DNA of 64,000 nt from Powellomyces hirtus (Eukaryota; Chytridiomycota; Chytridiomycetes; Spizellomycetales; Powellomycetaceae): the NCBI GenBank assembly GCA_025526995.1, contig JAHLKG010000003.1:1798001-1862000 (forward strand), read 5' to 3'. Shown one piece after another: positions 1 through 11,100 of the stretch. Position numbers and translations under genes: made by a program. Position 1 is the first letter of the stretch. Each line of letters opens with the position of its first letter. Under the pieces are notes generated by a model, which was given only the letters and a program-made list of their open reading frames with translations, did no database searches and was not told the origin of the DNA.

Positions 1-1184
1 ACGTCCACTACAGGTATTTTGGCCCTTTACAATGGGTTCCCTGTTCTGTGGAAAAGCAGCAAGCAGAAGTGCACCGCCCAAAGTACGACTGAGCGGAGTA
101 TATAGCTGCAAGTACCGGCCACAACGAAGCCAAATGGCTACGCCAACTCTTGGCGGAAGTTTTGGGACCTCAACCGGATTACAAATCTCGACCGGTCCCT
201 CTCCATGTCGATAATCAGAGCGCCGGGGCCTTGATTCAGTCTAAGGCTATCAACCAACGCACCAAACACATTGACGTTCGGTACCACGCTATACGCGATT
301 CGTTCGCGAAGCAAATTATCGAAATCATCGACACCAATACGGACGATCAACTGGCGGACATCTTTACGAAGCCTTTTCCCACTGTGAAACATAAGGACAC
401 TGTCCTGAGGATTACGAATGGGACTCATATATTTGATGAGAGAATACGCAATGAGGGCGCGTCTACGGAAGCACACCGAGCTCAAGTGTTACTTGCTGAA
501 TGTCAGGAGAATTACTCACAACACTGGCTTACCTTGGCATCTACACCACAATTGTGGAACCCGAAACAATGCCCCCCAAGGAGGATGGGCCTGCCCCTCC
601 TCCACCATCCTCATCGCTTGAGGGTGAGCGTCGGCTTGAAGAACCCGATGGTCCCTCCAACTCTTCGGCTGTCCCCTCCTCCTCCTCCTCTTCCTCATCA
701 TTATATGGAGCTTCCCGCTCCAGGATGTCCCACATCCTCTTCACCTCCGCTACAGACTTCTTGTCCGCAGCCCTCTTCTTTGTCTGGGCCGTATCCTTGC
801 CCTTCCCAACTGCCAGCTTCCGGCTCCGCCGGTCCTCTAGTATGGACCTCAGTCCATCAAGCGTCCCGGTCGCCCGTGCGCGACCAAGAGGCGTACCAGA
901 CCTCGCCCGGTCTTTCACCCGGTCTTTTGCCTGCTCGATGTGACGTTCAAGGACCCCTTGACGGTCCTTGCGGTGGAACTGTCGGGCATGCGCTGCTGAC
1001 ATCGTTCGAATCTCCGCTCGGGACAACCCCGCAGCGGGTGCGCCTCCCTGTGGCGCAGAGGGCACCACTGACGATGGCACAGCAGGAGCTGTGGTCGTCG
1101 CAGGAGCGGTTACCGGCGGTCCCGTCTTTCTCGCCGTCTGCTTCGCTTTGCCCGAACCTGACAACTACACCGGCACATAGTTAG
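1..1184 (+). pseudogene. Copia family A Pol, C-terminal RNase H fragment
   Basis: The first ~150 bases encode the end of the RNase H/Pol region in one frame. The frame from 150 onward gives typical copia RNase H residues: H-V-D-N-Q-S-A, then T-K-H-I-D-V-R-Y-H, then the D-Q-L-A-D-I-F-T-K end motif. A one-base frameshift separates the two parts near 95-110, inside the S-T-T-E-A-E-Y motif. The same frameshift is present in the copy at 17423-23592. After the F-T-K-P motif, where copia Pol normally ends, the frame stays open to 1184 as a proline-rich stretch. That stretch is probably only the complement of the charged reverse-strand ORF at 541-1164. Not functional as written. Confidence 0.8.
541..1164 (-). 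CDS. Reverse-strand accessory ORF of copia family A (207 aa)
   Basis: An uninterrupted 207-codon ORF runs against the element between Pol and the 3' LTR. The protein starts with a basic, then Ala/Pro/Thr-rich segment (about residues 1-45). It continues with a charged, probably helical middle rich in Arg, Lys and Glu (about 50-165), a run of seven Glu, and a Ser/Gly-rich acidic tail. I recognise no domain. The counterpart at 17846-18469 has the same length and differs at four residues, all conservative for the frame. Copia elements normally have no room for a gene here. The sense strand is also open, so coding strand is inferred from composition (a plausible charged protein against a low-complexity proline-rich one). 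It may be a captured host gene or a remnant of one. Confidence 0.5.
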   Translation of the reverse strand: MSGSGKAKQTARKTGPPVTAPATTTAPAVPSSVVPSAPQGGAPAAGLSRAEIRTMSAAHARQFHRKDRQGVLERHIEQAKDRVKDRARSGTPLGRARATGTLDGLRSILEDRRSRKLAVGKGKDTAQTKKRAADKKSVAEVKRMWDILEREAPYNDEEEEEEEGTAEELEGPSGSSSRRSPSSDEDGGGGAGPSSLGGIVSGSTIVV

Positions 1185-1345
1185 AGCTTACGCCTCATTT
1201 GCGCGGATCTCATAGACGTACCCTAGCCATTCCTCGTAATCTCAAAGTGTAATAAATGGGGGTGTTTGGGGGTGTGCGCGGGGCTGTGTAGTAAAAGTAG
1301 ATAGAGCAACTCTCTCACTGCCAGACTGACAGGTCTGAGTGGGGG

Positions 1346-1584
1346 TGTTAGCACGTACAGACTCTGTCATCGAGTCACAACTGCGCCATTGCAGGGCGTA
1401 TCACGCGATCACGTGAACCCACGTGATCAACTCCGATATAAGTAGTTTTCCTTCCATACTTAATATATCGGTGGGACTTTTCTCTTTTTCTCCAGTAGAG
1501 CGGGATTAAGTTACTTCGTTGTTCTGCTCAGTCAACTACCCTAAAGCTTCCTCAACTATCTACTCAGATACTCTCAGACCAACA
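1346..1584 (+). repeat. 3' LTR of copia family A fragment
   Basis: The LTR begins TGTTAG and ends CCAACA, preceded by a G-rich purine tract. It matches the LTRs at 17423-17663 and 23352-23592. An inverted repeat lies at 1407-1428 with arms GATCACGTG and CACGTGATC around a 4-base spacer, giving two CACGTG boxes. A TATA-like GATATAAG follows at about 1434-1442. Confidence 0.92.
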
Positions 1585-3403
1585 AATCCCCACTGCCGCA
1601 TGGGTGTTACAAGTGTTGCTTTCCACTTGTCCAGTGGAGAGAGCAATGCAAAGTGAGAATCCTACAACTACCTCAGCTCAACGGTGAGGATCACGTCAAC
1701 GAACCATGTCAAACACGAACATCATCATCATGTAACCCTAATGCATCAATGTTTGGGTCAGTAAAAGGTTCGAAAGAGTGATGCAACTGTGCATCAAGAT
1801 TCTCGCAGTGCACCACAATGTTCCAGTTGTCTTTGGCGAGACCGAAATGAAGCGCACAGCGGAGAGAGTGGTGAAGGGAAAGGTGAAAATGCTGTTGAAT
1901 GAAACAGAGAAGGGGAAAGAAAAGGGAAAGAGGGTGGTCCAGGAGAAAGAGAAGGAAAATGCGAAGGCAGACGGGAAGCGGAAGGTTGACGAATATAGAA
2001 AGGAAGGAAAGAGGAAGAGAAAGAAATAGAGGCTTGTTAAAGATATATATATTTATTGAATTTATTTATTTACTCACCTCTCATTAAGACATCATCAACT
2101 ATTCAGGCGTCTGCTGCATAACTATTCCAAAATGAAAAAAACTGTGAAGCTGCTTTATTCTCTTTTTATCTTTATCATTTATTGAAAATTTTATTATAAA
2201 CATTGAATTTTCTTTTTATTTGCAATTGTTTATTTAAAAGCAATTGCATAGAAGATTTTTATCAATTGATCCATTTGTTTTATATTGACAAATGCGGTAA
2301 TTTGCAAATTGAATTTATCTACATATTTTTGATTTCAAAATATCAAACAGGTCTATCAATGTCTATTGGTAATTTGATATTTTAATAAACTAGCAAAATA
2401 CAACTATCAAATTAAAACTCTCTACATATTTTTATGTTTTTTCTTAAATAAATCATTTTTGATTTTTATTTGTATTTGAATTTATCAAGTTGTCTCATAA
2501 TTATGCTCAGATAATGATAAGAAGGTACATATGGTTCAGAGAAAATGACTGCCTTTTGTTGCATTGTGTGATGGAAATTTAGTTTAAGTCAGAAGTTCTG
2601 AATGTTGGAGAAACTTTCATTCTTGAGGTGACTTTGTGGTATTGCATTGGTGAATCATAACGTTCAAATCTTTAACAATCTTCTTAGACTTTGGTTGTGG
2701 TGATCACTCGCTTCTATTGTTTGCCACTGAAGAATGATGTGTTTGGCCATTTGTTTCACAACTACTCCCCACGGGAGTACAAGGGAATAAATGATGGCCT
2801 TCCGTTAATGATCTGCAGTACATCCGACCAGCTTGCCGCATGGGGCAAGAGAGGTGGCAAGCTGGACTTCCACACAAGACTCATGAGTTTGGCTTTGACA
2901 CGCGTATGTATCTCCACTTCAGTTCCCACTAGTATGACTGTTATGCGTTTGCTTATACATTGTCCATGTCATGTGTTGACACATTCTGGGCAATGCTGTG
3001 GGGCTCGGTTGAGTTCATCTGTAAGAACCTGTAAGACCCAGAAGATCGACCAGGGCAAACGTCATAAGCCCCACGTCCAAATGCCGCCATCGTAAGCGAT
3101 GTGGACTATCTACCTAAGCCACTGGTTCGATTCCCAAGGAACGCAGGTCGGAGTTAGCTAAGGAGTGGCTGAAAGAAGCCTAATTATCACATGTCTCCTG
3201 AAACATGGAAAAGATGTGTCTTTGTACTTGGTGACTTTACCGCTGTATCCACAATGCAAAAAGCGACTTAATAGTTGTTGCGATAAGCGAGAATGGGCAC
3301 GAAATATAAATAGTAGAGTACTTCCCGCTCCTGTTTAAGAAATATATGGTCTTCTGAACCCACACTTAGTTCATATTACTTGTTCTTCCTATATATCATT
3401 GAA
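1585..3403. other. Intergenic stretch with no recognised gene
   Basis: Between the A fragment and the first B element I see no recognisable gene. A lysine/glutamate-rich ORF at 1778-2029 is purine-rich low-complexity sequence. An ORF at 2691-3095 contains a plausible protein-like stretch (around N-D-V-F-G-H-L-F-H-N-Y) that I cannot assign and that could be an old transposon piece. Around 3118-3132 there is a B-box-like GGTTCGATTCC, but the surrounding bases do not fold into a tRNA. Confidence 0.5.
2040..2540. other. AT-rich block
   Basis: About 500 bases are strongly AT-rich, with runs of A and T and repeated motifs such as AATTTGATATTTT-like and CAATTG. The composition changes sharply from the flanks and from the rest of the window. 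No coding frame or repeat period is evident. Confidence 0.6.
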
Positions 3404-3408
3404 CATAG

Positions 3409-3774
3409 TATTGGAATGTTGAGCGTTGCGTGCTCAACGTTAGTCCTTACATTAGATCCTAATTTGGAATCTCCGGCTAGAACGCGTGACCGTGATACCG
3501 GTAACGCTAAGAGCTGAATTGGATCACGTGTGATCACGTGATTGGAGAAAAAGTAGATTAGAACGCTCGAAGTGAGACATTACAGATAAGACTTTAAGAC
3601 ATAAAATACATTCACATACATTACATCTCCGTGCATCTGACAACGCTACATCGTCATCTGCATCACAGAAGAGCTCTGTAAACCCCCCTTTACGAAGTAT
3701 ACTGGAGGCCACATCGAATTCGGCCAATCCTCTGCAATTCCGATAAAGTAGTGGAAACGACAATATCTCCAATA
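3409..3774 (+). repeat. 5' LTR of copia B1
   Basis: It begins TATTGG and ends CCAATA, a 6-base terminal inverted repeat without the usual TG and CA ends. The direct CATAG duplication supports these limits. It contains the palindromic segment ATCACGTGTGATCACGTGAT at 3523-3542 with two CACGTG boxes. Confidence 0.9.
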
Positions 3775-3789
3775 GGTTATGAGCCCTGA
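3775..3789 (+). promoter_or_regulatory. Primer-binding site of copia B1 (half-tRNA type)
   Basis: GGTTATGAGCCCTGA directly follows the LTR. It is complementary to the anticodon arm of initiator tRNA-Met (known fungal sequence CAGGGCTCATAACC), not to a tRNA 3' end. This is the arrangement known for Drosophila copia and yeast Ty5, which are primed by a cleaved half tRNA. Confidence 0.8.
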
Positions 3790-3888
3790 GACCGGTCGAA
3801 TTCGAATCATTCTCCCTTCGTAAAACCTGTAAACTACAAGTCTTCCGTCAAATTCAAGTGCCAAGAAAGTACCGAGCACACCGTCAAG

Positions 3889-6800
3889 ATGCCTACTGCA
3901 AGATCTCCCATTCTAGGAGTGCAGACCCGCCAACAAGCCCGTCAAGCCACACGAGAAGCCCAACGGGGTCCTGACGCTGAAGAAGACGTTAATATCGATG
4001 CCTCGATCTACCATGATTCCCACGATGCAGATGCCGATGTGGATGAGATGAATCATGGAGAAATTCATGCAGACTCGGCGATAGTACCGTCCAAGGTACC
4101 GACTGACATAGTCATGGAAATTCTGCAGAGGTTCAAGATGGAAATCGACGAAAAGCTCGACCATCGGATGGACAGGTTGGAGAGGACTTTATTGACTAGT
4201 TCAAACCCTCTCGCTACATCAACTTCCCATCAACAACCCGAGAAGTACGAAAAGCCTCATATCGGTGGTCATCCTACGGCCGTTTCACCGATGAGAAGCC
4301 CAAAAGCGGGCCTTGAGTACCCTTTTCTACATCAACACATTACTCACGGAGAAGTTGAAGCCCCAGTTGCCCCTCACTTTCGTCCGTCTTCCCCACTGGA
4401 GAGTGAGAGTTGTGGGTGCTGTGGTGGGGGGCCGGCCGCCCCAAAAGCATCGGATGATGCTGAGGATGGTGCCCCCTCGAGGGCACCATCCGCCGATGGC
4501 GCCGCCGCCGCCGCCGCTGCTTCGGCGGCTTCTTCTGGGGCTTGTTCTGGTCCCTTTTCTCCTGTCAACGAAGGAACCCTCTGGCATCACCGATTGGGCC
4601 ATCCAGGCACTCACATCATGAAGCAACTCAAGCTCCCAATGATCAACGAAGTCTGCAAAGGTTGCGAGTTCGGTAAGCACAAGCGCTCACCATTCAACGG
4701 TACGATGACACGGTCCAAGACGCCACTCGATTGCCTACATTTCGACCTGAACGGTCCGCACATACCCGCGGTTGGCGATGAGAAATATGCCCTCGTTGTG
4801 ATCGATGACTATTCACGCTTCACATGGATCTTCTTCTTGAAGACAAAGAGCGAATCTACTGCAAACTTGATTGAATTCATCAATTTCATCGAAAAACAGA
4901 CCAACGAAAGGGTCAGACGACTTCATTCCGATCGAGGGGGGGAGTTTGTCAATCACGATCTGAAAGAATTCATTCCGAAAAAGGGCATTCTGCACGAACT
5001 CACCGCTGCAGATTCCCCACAGTCCAACAGTGTAGCTGAAAGGTTCAACCTCACTCTGTTCGACACCATTCGTTCATTGGAACACTCATACGGCATCCCG
5101 AAACAACTCTGGACCGAGTTAGCGGCTACATCAGTCTACTTACGGAATCGCCTACCCCACAAGTCCAATAACAACATTTCGCCGTACGAACGGCTCAACG
5201 GCGAAGAGCCCTCACTTTCTCACCTTCGTGTGATTTGGGCCGATGCCTTCGTGCATCTCGTCAAGAGAAAACAAGTCTCAAAGTTGGCACCGCGCGCCAC
5301 ACGTCTCAAACTCATCGGTTACGAATTTGACGGCGCTTACCGCTGTTGGGATGACAACCGTCAAGAAATAGTCATTTCTCGCGATGTAACGTTCAACGAA
5401 AACTCAGCACTCGAACTCGCGAAAGACTACATTCCGCCCGAAGAACTCTACGAAGTCGAAGAGATTCTCGACTCACGTGATGGCCCGGAAGGCCCCGAAT
5501 TCCTCTGCAAATGGCTAGGATTCGAAGACGAAGATAATACATGGGAACCGCTCGAAAATGTCAATCATTTGACAGTCTTCGCTGACTACATCAACGAGAA
5601 GACGGCGAGCGCTCTTTCGGCTGCAAGTACCGAAGAACCCCAAACTTACAAACAAGCGCTCTCATCAGACGACGCGCCGAAGTGGACCGAAGCCATAAAT
5701 GCTGAATTGAAGTCCCTTCATACCAATGAAACATGGGAAGTCATTAACCCCAAATCCTTACCGCACAATCAACGGCCCATCTGCACTAAATGGGTATTCA
5801 AGATTAAGCAAGACCTGAATGGTCAACCCCAACGATACAAGGCCCGGCTTGTAGTGAAAGGCTTCGAACAACGCTACGGCATCGACTACAACGAAACCTA
5901 CGCTCCGGTTGCCAAGATTGCTACCCAACGCGTCCTTCTCGCTCTCGCCGCCAGTCTAGGCTTGAAATGCCATCAAATGGATGTAGTAACCGCATTCCTG
6001 AACGGGATTGTTACCGAGACCATCCTAATCTATGCCCCTGAAGGCTCTGGCTTTCCGCCCGGGACCATCCTTCGACTCCGAAAGGCCCTATACGGTCTGA
6101 AACAAGCCCCGCGCGAATGGTACTCCCTACTTCACAAGGAACTGACCTCCTTGGGATTCAAGCGCCTGGCAAATGACAATGCCGTTTACATCAGAACTCT
6201 ACCTGAAAGTGACTCATCGCAGTACATCTCCGTCTACGTCGACGATCTCCTCATTTTTGCAAAGACCGAATCGGAAATCTCGTCAATCAAGACATCCCTG
6301 CACAACGAGTTCAACATGACAGACCTAGGCGAAGTCAATCACTACCTAGGAATGAGAGTTTGACGCGATTACTCAAGGCACGTCATCCATCTCGATCAAG
6401 AGTCATATGTAAATGACATCCTTGAGCGCTTTGGTATGCAAGATTGCAAGCCCGTCAACACTCCGATGGACCAGACCAAGCTCGAACCTCACGAGGTCGA
6501 AAATACAAAGACTTCACCTAACCCGCAAGAAGGAGAATATCGCGAAATCGTTGGTTCTCTCATGTACCTGATGATATGCACGCGTCCTGACATCGCTGTC
6601 GCGGTCAGTATGCTTTCTTGCTTCGCAAGCAACCCTTCGCTTCAACATCTGCAAGCTGCAAAGCGCGTCCTTCGCTACCTACGGGGAACATCAGATTACA
6701 GCCTCTGCATTGGCGGAAATAACGTCACCCTTCACGGCTACAGCGATGCCAATTGGGGAAACAACATCATTGATCGACGGTCAATCACTGGCTACCTTTT

Positions 6801-7266
6801 CTACATTGGAAATGCGGGCCCCGTTACTTGGGCTTCGAAGCGCCAACCCACCGTTGCTCTCTCATCTACCAAAGCTGAATACATGGCACTCTCATTCGCC
6901 ACTCAAGAGACAATCAGGCTTCGCTCACTTCTGCAAGAACTCCAAATCCCCGAATATCTCGATGAAAATGCTCGACCTACAACGATCTACGAAGACAATC
7001 AGTCATGCATCTCGTTGGCAATGAATCCCGTGCATCACGCCCGTACCAAGCACATTGACATTCGACATCACTTCATTTGTGATCACATCGACAAGGAGAT
7101 TCGCCTGGAGTACTTACCCACCGCTGAAATGGTAGCCGACTCGCTTACGAAGCCTCTACCGGCCCCGGCATTCAAATACCATCGCGAAAGCATGTGCATC
7201 AAGCACTACGACAGCACCATCACGCCAATGACGAAAGCGTCCATGACGGAGCTCCCGAATGAGTAA
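3889..7266 (+). pseudogene. Gag-Pol of copia B1 with internal deletion and one nonsense codon
   Basis: One frame runs from the ATG at 3889 to the stop at 7264-7266, broken only by TGA at 6361-6363. The sister copy B2 has CGA at that place, so this is a single C-to-T change. Order of parts: Gag N-terminus with a short coiled coil (to about residue 150); a deletion junction with a GC-rich Ala/Gly/Pro tract (about 4390-4560); L-W-H-H-R-L-G-H and C-K-G-C of the GAG-pre-integrase HHCC region; integrase with D (F-D-L-N-G), D (S-D-R-G-G-E) and E (S-V-A-E-R-F); a chromodomain at about 5449-5565; RT with Y-V-D-D-L at about 6236-6250; and RNase H ending D-S-L-T-K-P. The protease and zinc knuckle are absent. 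RT and integrase residues are otherwise intact. Confidence 0.9.
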
Positions 7267-7305
7267 AATCCCATCACCGCGGATCAATTGCTCGGACAGG
7301 GGGTG

Positions 7306-7671
7306 TATTGGAATGTTGAGCCTTGCGTGCTCAACGTTAGTCCTGACATTAGATCCTAATTGGGAATCTCCGGCTAGAACGCGTGACCGTGATACCGGTA
7401 ACGCTAAGAGCTGAATTGGATCACGTGTGATCACGTGATTGGAGAAAAAGTAGATTAGAACGCTCGAAGCGAGACATTACAGATAAGACTTTAAGACATA
7501 AAATACATTCACATACATTACATCTCCGTGCATCTGACAACGCTACATTGTCATCTGCATCACAGAAGAGCTCTGTAAACCCCCCTTTACGAAGTATACT
7601 GGAGGCCACATCGAATTCGGCCAATCCTCTGCAATTCCGATAAAGTAGTGGAAACGACGATATCTCCAATA
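7306..7671 (+). repeat. 3' LTR of copia B1
   Basis: Same limits as the 5' LTR (TATTGG..CCAATA), preceded by a purine tract GGACAGGGGG at about 7294-7303 that would prime plus-strand synthesis. It is followed by the duplicated CATAG. About 98% identical to the 5' LTR by eye. Confidence 0.9.
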
Positions 7672-7745
7672 CATAGAAGCATAGTACATGGTCGCACCAC
7701 CCAATTGATCTCGGTTATCCTCACTATCATTACTACCCCTACACT

Positions 7746-8114
7746 TATTGGAAATATCAGTGTTTCCAGTACTTTATCGGAAATGCAGAGGATTGACTGA
7801 ATTCGGGGACACTCTGCTTGTATTGCCTTTGTAGGGGGGTTACAAAGCTCTTCTGTGATGCAGATGACGGTGTAGTGTTGTCAGATGCACGGAGATGTAT
7901 GTATGTGAATGTATTCTGAATGTCTTAAGTCTTATCGGTAATGTCTTGCTTGTTGAGCATTCTAATCTACTTTTTCTCCAATCACGTGATCACACGTGAT
8001 CCAATTCAGCTCTTAGCGTTACCGGTATGACGGTCACGCGTTCTAGCTGGAGATTCCAAGTTGGAATCTAATGTAAGGACTAATGTTGAGTACGCAAGGC
8101 TCAACATTCCAATA
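7746..8114 (-). repeat. 3' LTR of copia B2
   Basis: Reads TATTGG..CCAATA on the plus strand, with CACCCCCTGTCC on the inner side, which is the complement of the element's purine tract. Diverged from the B1 LTRs with several small indels, so this copy is older. Confidence 0.85.
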
Positions 8115-8153
8115 CACCCCCTGTCCGAGCAATCGATCTGCGGTGAAGGGATT

Positions 8154-11100
8154 TTACTCATTCGGGAGCTCCGTCATGGACGCTTTCGTCATTGGTGTGA
8201 TGGTGTTATCATAGTGCTTGATGCACATGCTTTCGCGATGGTATTTGAATGCCGGGGCTGGTAAAGGCTTCGTAAGTGAGTCGGTGACCATTTCAGCAGT
8301 GGGTAAGTACTCCAGATGAATCTCCTTGTCGATATGATCACGGATGAAGTGATGTCAAATGTCGATGTGCTTGGTACGGGCATGATGCACAGGGTTCATT
8401 GCCAACGAAATGCACGACTGATTGTCTTCGTAGATCATTGTAGGTCGAGCATTTTCATCGAGATATTCGGGGATTTGGAGTTCTTGCAGAAGTGAACAAA
8501 GCCAGATAGTTTCCTGAGTGGCAAAGGAAAGAGCCATGTATTCAGCTTTGGTAGATGAGAGAGCAACGGTGGGTTGGCGCTTCGAAGCCCATGTGACAGG
8601 GCCCGCATTTCCAATGTAGAAAAGGTAGCCAGTGATCGACCGTCGGTCAATGATGTTGTTTCCCCAATCGGCATTCCTGTAGCCGTGAAAGGTAACGTTG
8701 TTTCCACCGATGCAGAGGCTGTAATTTGATGTTCCCCATAGGTAGCAAAGGACGTGCTTTGCAGCTTGCAGATGTTGAGGCAAAGGGTTACTTGCGAAGC
8801 GAGAAAGCATACTGACCGCAACAGCGATGTCAGGGCGCGTGCATATCATCAGGTACATGAGAAAACCAACGATTTCGCGATTTCTCCTTCTTGCGGGTTA
8901 GGTGAAGTCTTTGTATTTTCGACTTCGTAGGGTTCGAGCTTGGTTTGGTCCATCGGAGTGTTGACGGGCTTGCAGTCTTGCATACCAAAGCGCTCGAGAA
9001 TGTCATTTACATATGACTCTTGGTCGAGGTAGCGGACGTGCTGTGAGTAATCGTGTCGAACTCTCATCCCCAGGTAATGGTTGACCTCGCCTAGGTCTGT
9101 CATGTTGAACTCGTTGTGCAGAGATGCCTTGATTGACGAGATTTCCGATTCGGTCTTTGTGAAAATGAGGAGATCGTTGACATAGACGGAGATGTACTGT
9201 GATGAGTCACTTCCAGATAGAGTTCTGATGTAAACGGCATTGTCATTTGCCAGGCGCTTGAATCCCAAGGAGGTCAGTTCCTTGTGAAGTAGGGAGTACC
9301 ATTTGCGCGGGGCTTGTTTCAGACCGTATAGGGCCTTTCGGAGTCGAAGGATGGTCCCAGGCGGAAAGCCAGAGCCTTCAGGGGCATAGATTAGGATGGT
9401 CTCGATAACAATCCCATTCAGGAATGCAGTTACTACATCCATTTGATGGCATTTCAAGCCTAGGCTGGCGGCGAGACCAAGAAGGACGCGTTGGGTAGCT
9501 ATCTTGGCAACCGGAGCATAGGTTTCATTGTAGTCGATACCGTAGCGTTGTTCGAAGCCTTTCACTACAAGCCAGGCCTTGTATCGTTGGGGTTGACCAT
9601 TCAGGTCTTGCTTAATCTTGAATACCCATTTAGTGCGGATGGGCCTTTGATTGTGCGGTAAGGATTTGGGGTTAATGACTTCCCATGTTTCATTGGTGAG
9701 AAGGGGCTTCAACTCGGCATTTATGGCCTCGGTCCACTTTGGCGCGTCATCTGATGAGAGCGCTTGTTTCTAGGTTTGGGGTTCTTTGGTACGTGCAGCC
9801 GAAAGAGCGATCGCCATCTTCTTGTTGATGTAGTCAGCGAAGACCGTCAAATGATTGACATTTTCGATCGGTTCCCATGTATTACCTTCGTCTTCGAATC
9901 CCAGCCATTTGCAGAGGAATTCGGGGCCTTCCGGGCCATCTCGTGAGTTGAGAATCTCTTCGACTTTGTAGAGTTCTTTGGACGGGATGTAGTCTTTTGC
10001 TAGTTTGAGTGCTGAGGTTTCGTCGAACGTTACATCGCAAGAAATGACTATTTCTTGACGGTTGTCATCCCAACAGTGGTAAGCGCCGTCAAGTTCGTAA
10101 CCGATGAGTTTGAGACGTGTGGCGCGCGGTGCCAACTTTGAGACTTGTTTTCTCTTGACGAGATGTACAAAGGCATCAGCCCAAATCATGCGAAGGTGAG
10201 AAAGTGAGGGCTCTTCGCCGTGAAGCCATTCGTACGGTGAGATATTGTTATTGGACTTGTGGGGTAGGCGATTCCGTAAGTAGACTGATGTAGCCGCTAG
10301 CTCGGTCCAGAGTTGTTTTGGGATGCCGTATGAGTGTTCCAATGAACGAATGGTGTCGAACAGGGTGAGGTTGAACCTTTCTGCTACACTGTTGGACTGT
10401 GGGGAATCTGCAGCGGTGAGTTCGTGCAGGATGCCCTTTTTCGAAATGGATTCTTTCAGATCGTGATTGACAAACTCCCCCCCTCAATTGGAATGAAGTC
10501 GTCTGACCCGTGTGTTGGTCTGATTTTCGATGAAGTTGATGAATTCAATCAACTTGGCAGTAGATTCGCTCTTCGCTTTCAAGAAGAAGATCCATGTGAA
10601 GCGTGAATAGTGATCGATCACAACGAGGGCATATTTCTCATTGCCAACCGCGGGTATGTGCGGACCGTTTAGGTTGAAATTTTATGCGATCGAGTGGCGT
10701 CTCGGACCGTGTCATCATACCGTTGAGAGGTGAGTGCTTGTGCTTGCCAAACTCGCAACCTTTGCAGACTTCGTTGGTCATTGGGAGCTTGAGTTTTCTC
10801 ATGATATGGATGCCAGGATGGCCCAAACGGTGATGCCAGAGGGTTCCTTCGTTGACAGGGGAAGAGGGACCAGAACAAGCCCCAGAAGAGGCCGATGAAG
10901 CGGCCGACGCCCGGCACAATGCCCCGGCAGAGGGGACCACCCTCAGGAAAGGGGTGGGGGGGGTCACACCTCCCCCATAGCAAACAAGAGGCCCCCCCCC
11001 CGCACGCCACCGATGTGGCTGGGGCCGACGTTCCCCAATGGGGCCAGCCAGCCCCGATTTGGGGCGGCTGGCCCCTCGACTGGAGCGGATGGGTGGGATA

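Larger units (their letters stand above)
1..1584 (+). mobile_element. Ty1/copia family A retrotransposon, 3' part only
   Basis: This is the right end of a copia-type LTR retrotransposon whose 5' part lies outside the window. It holds the end of the RNase H domain, about 750 bases of extra internal sequence with a reverse-strand ORF, a purine tract (about 1338-1345) and a 3' LTR. It is nearly identical to the complete minus-strand copy at 17423-23592, which fixes its identity and limits. The target-site duplication cannot be tested because the 5' end is missing. Confidence 0.9.
3409..7671 (+). mobile_element. Ty1/copia family B retrotransposon, internally deleted copy B1
   Basis: A 4.26-kb element with two 366-base LTRs that differ at about six positions, flanked by a perfect 5-base duplication CATAG (3404-3408 and 7672-7676). 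The internal part keeps a primer site, a short Gag N-terminus, the GAG-pre-integrase zinc region, integrase, a chromodomain, RT and RNase H. The end of Gag with its zinc knuckle and the protease are missing, and one nonsense codon interrupts Pol. The element is young by LTR similarity but cannot be autonomous. Confidence 0.93.

Noticed and set aside
150..1184. A 344-codon sense protein with a proline-rich tail
   Set aside because: Only the first ~90 residues are RNase H; the tail is best explained as the complement of the charged antisense ORF.
3100..3150. Possible tRNA (B-box-like GGTTCGATTCC)
   Set aside because: The T stem does not pair over five bases and no acceptor or anticodon arm can be drawn around it.
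7677..7745. Short spacer as a solo element
   Set aside because: Only 69 bases between B1 and B2; no terminal repeats or similarity seen.
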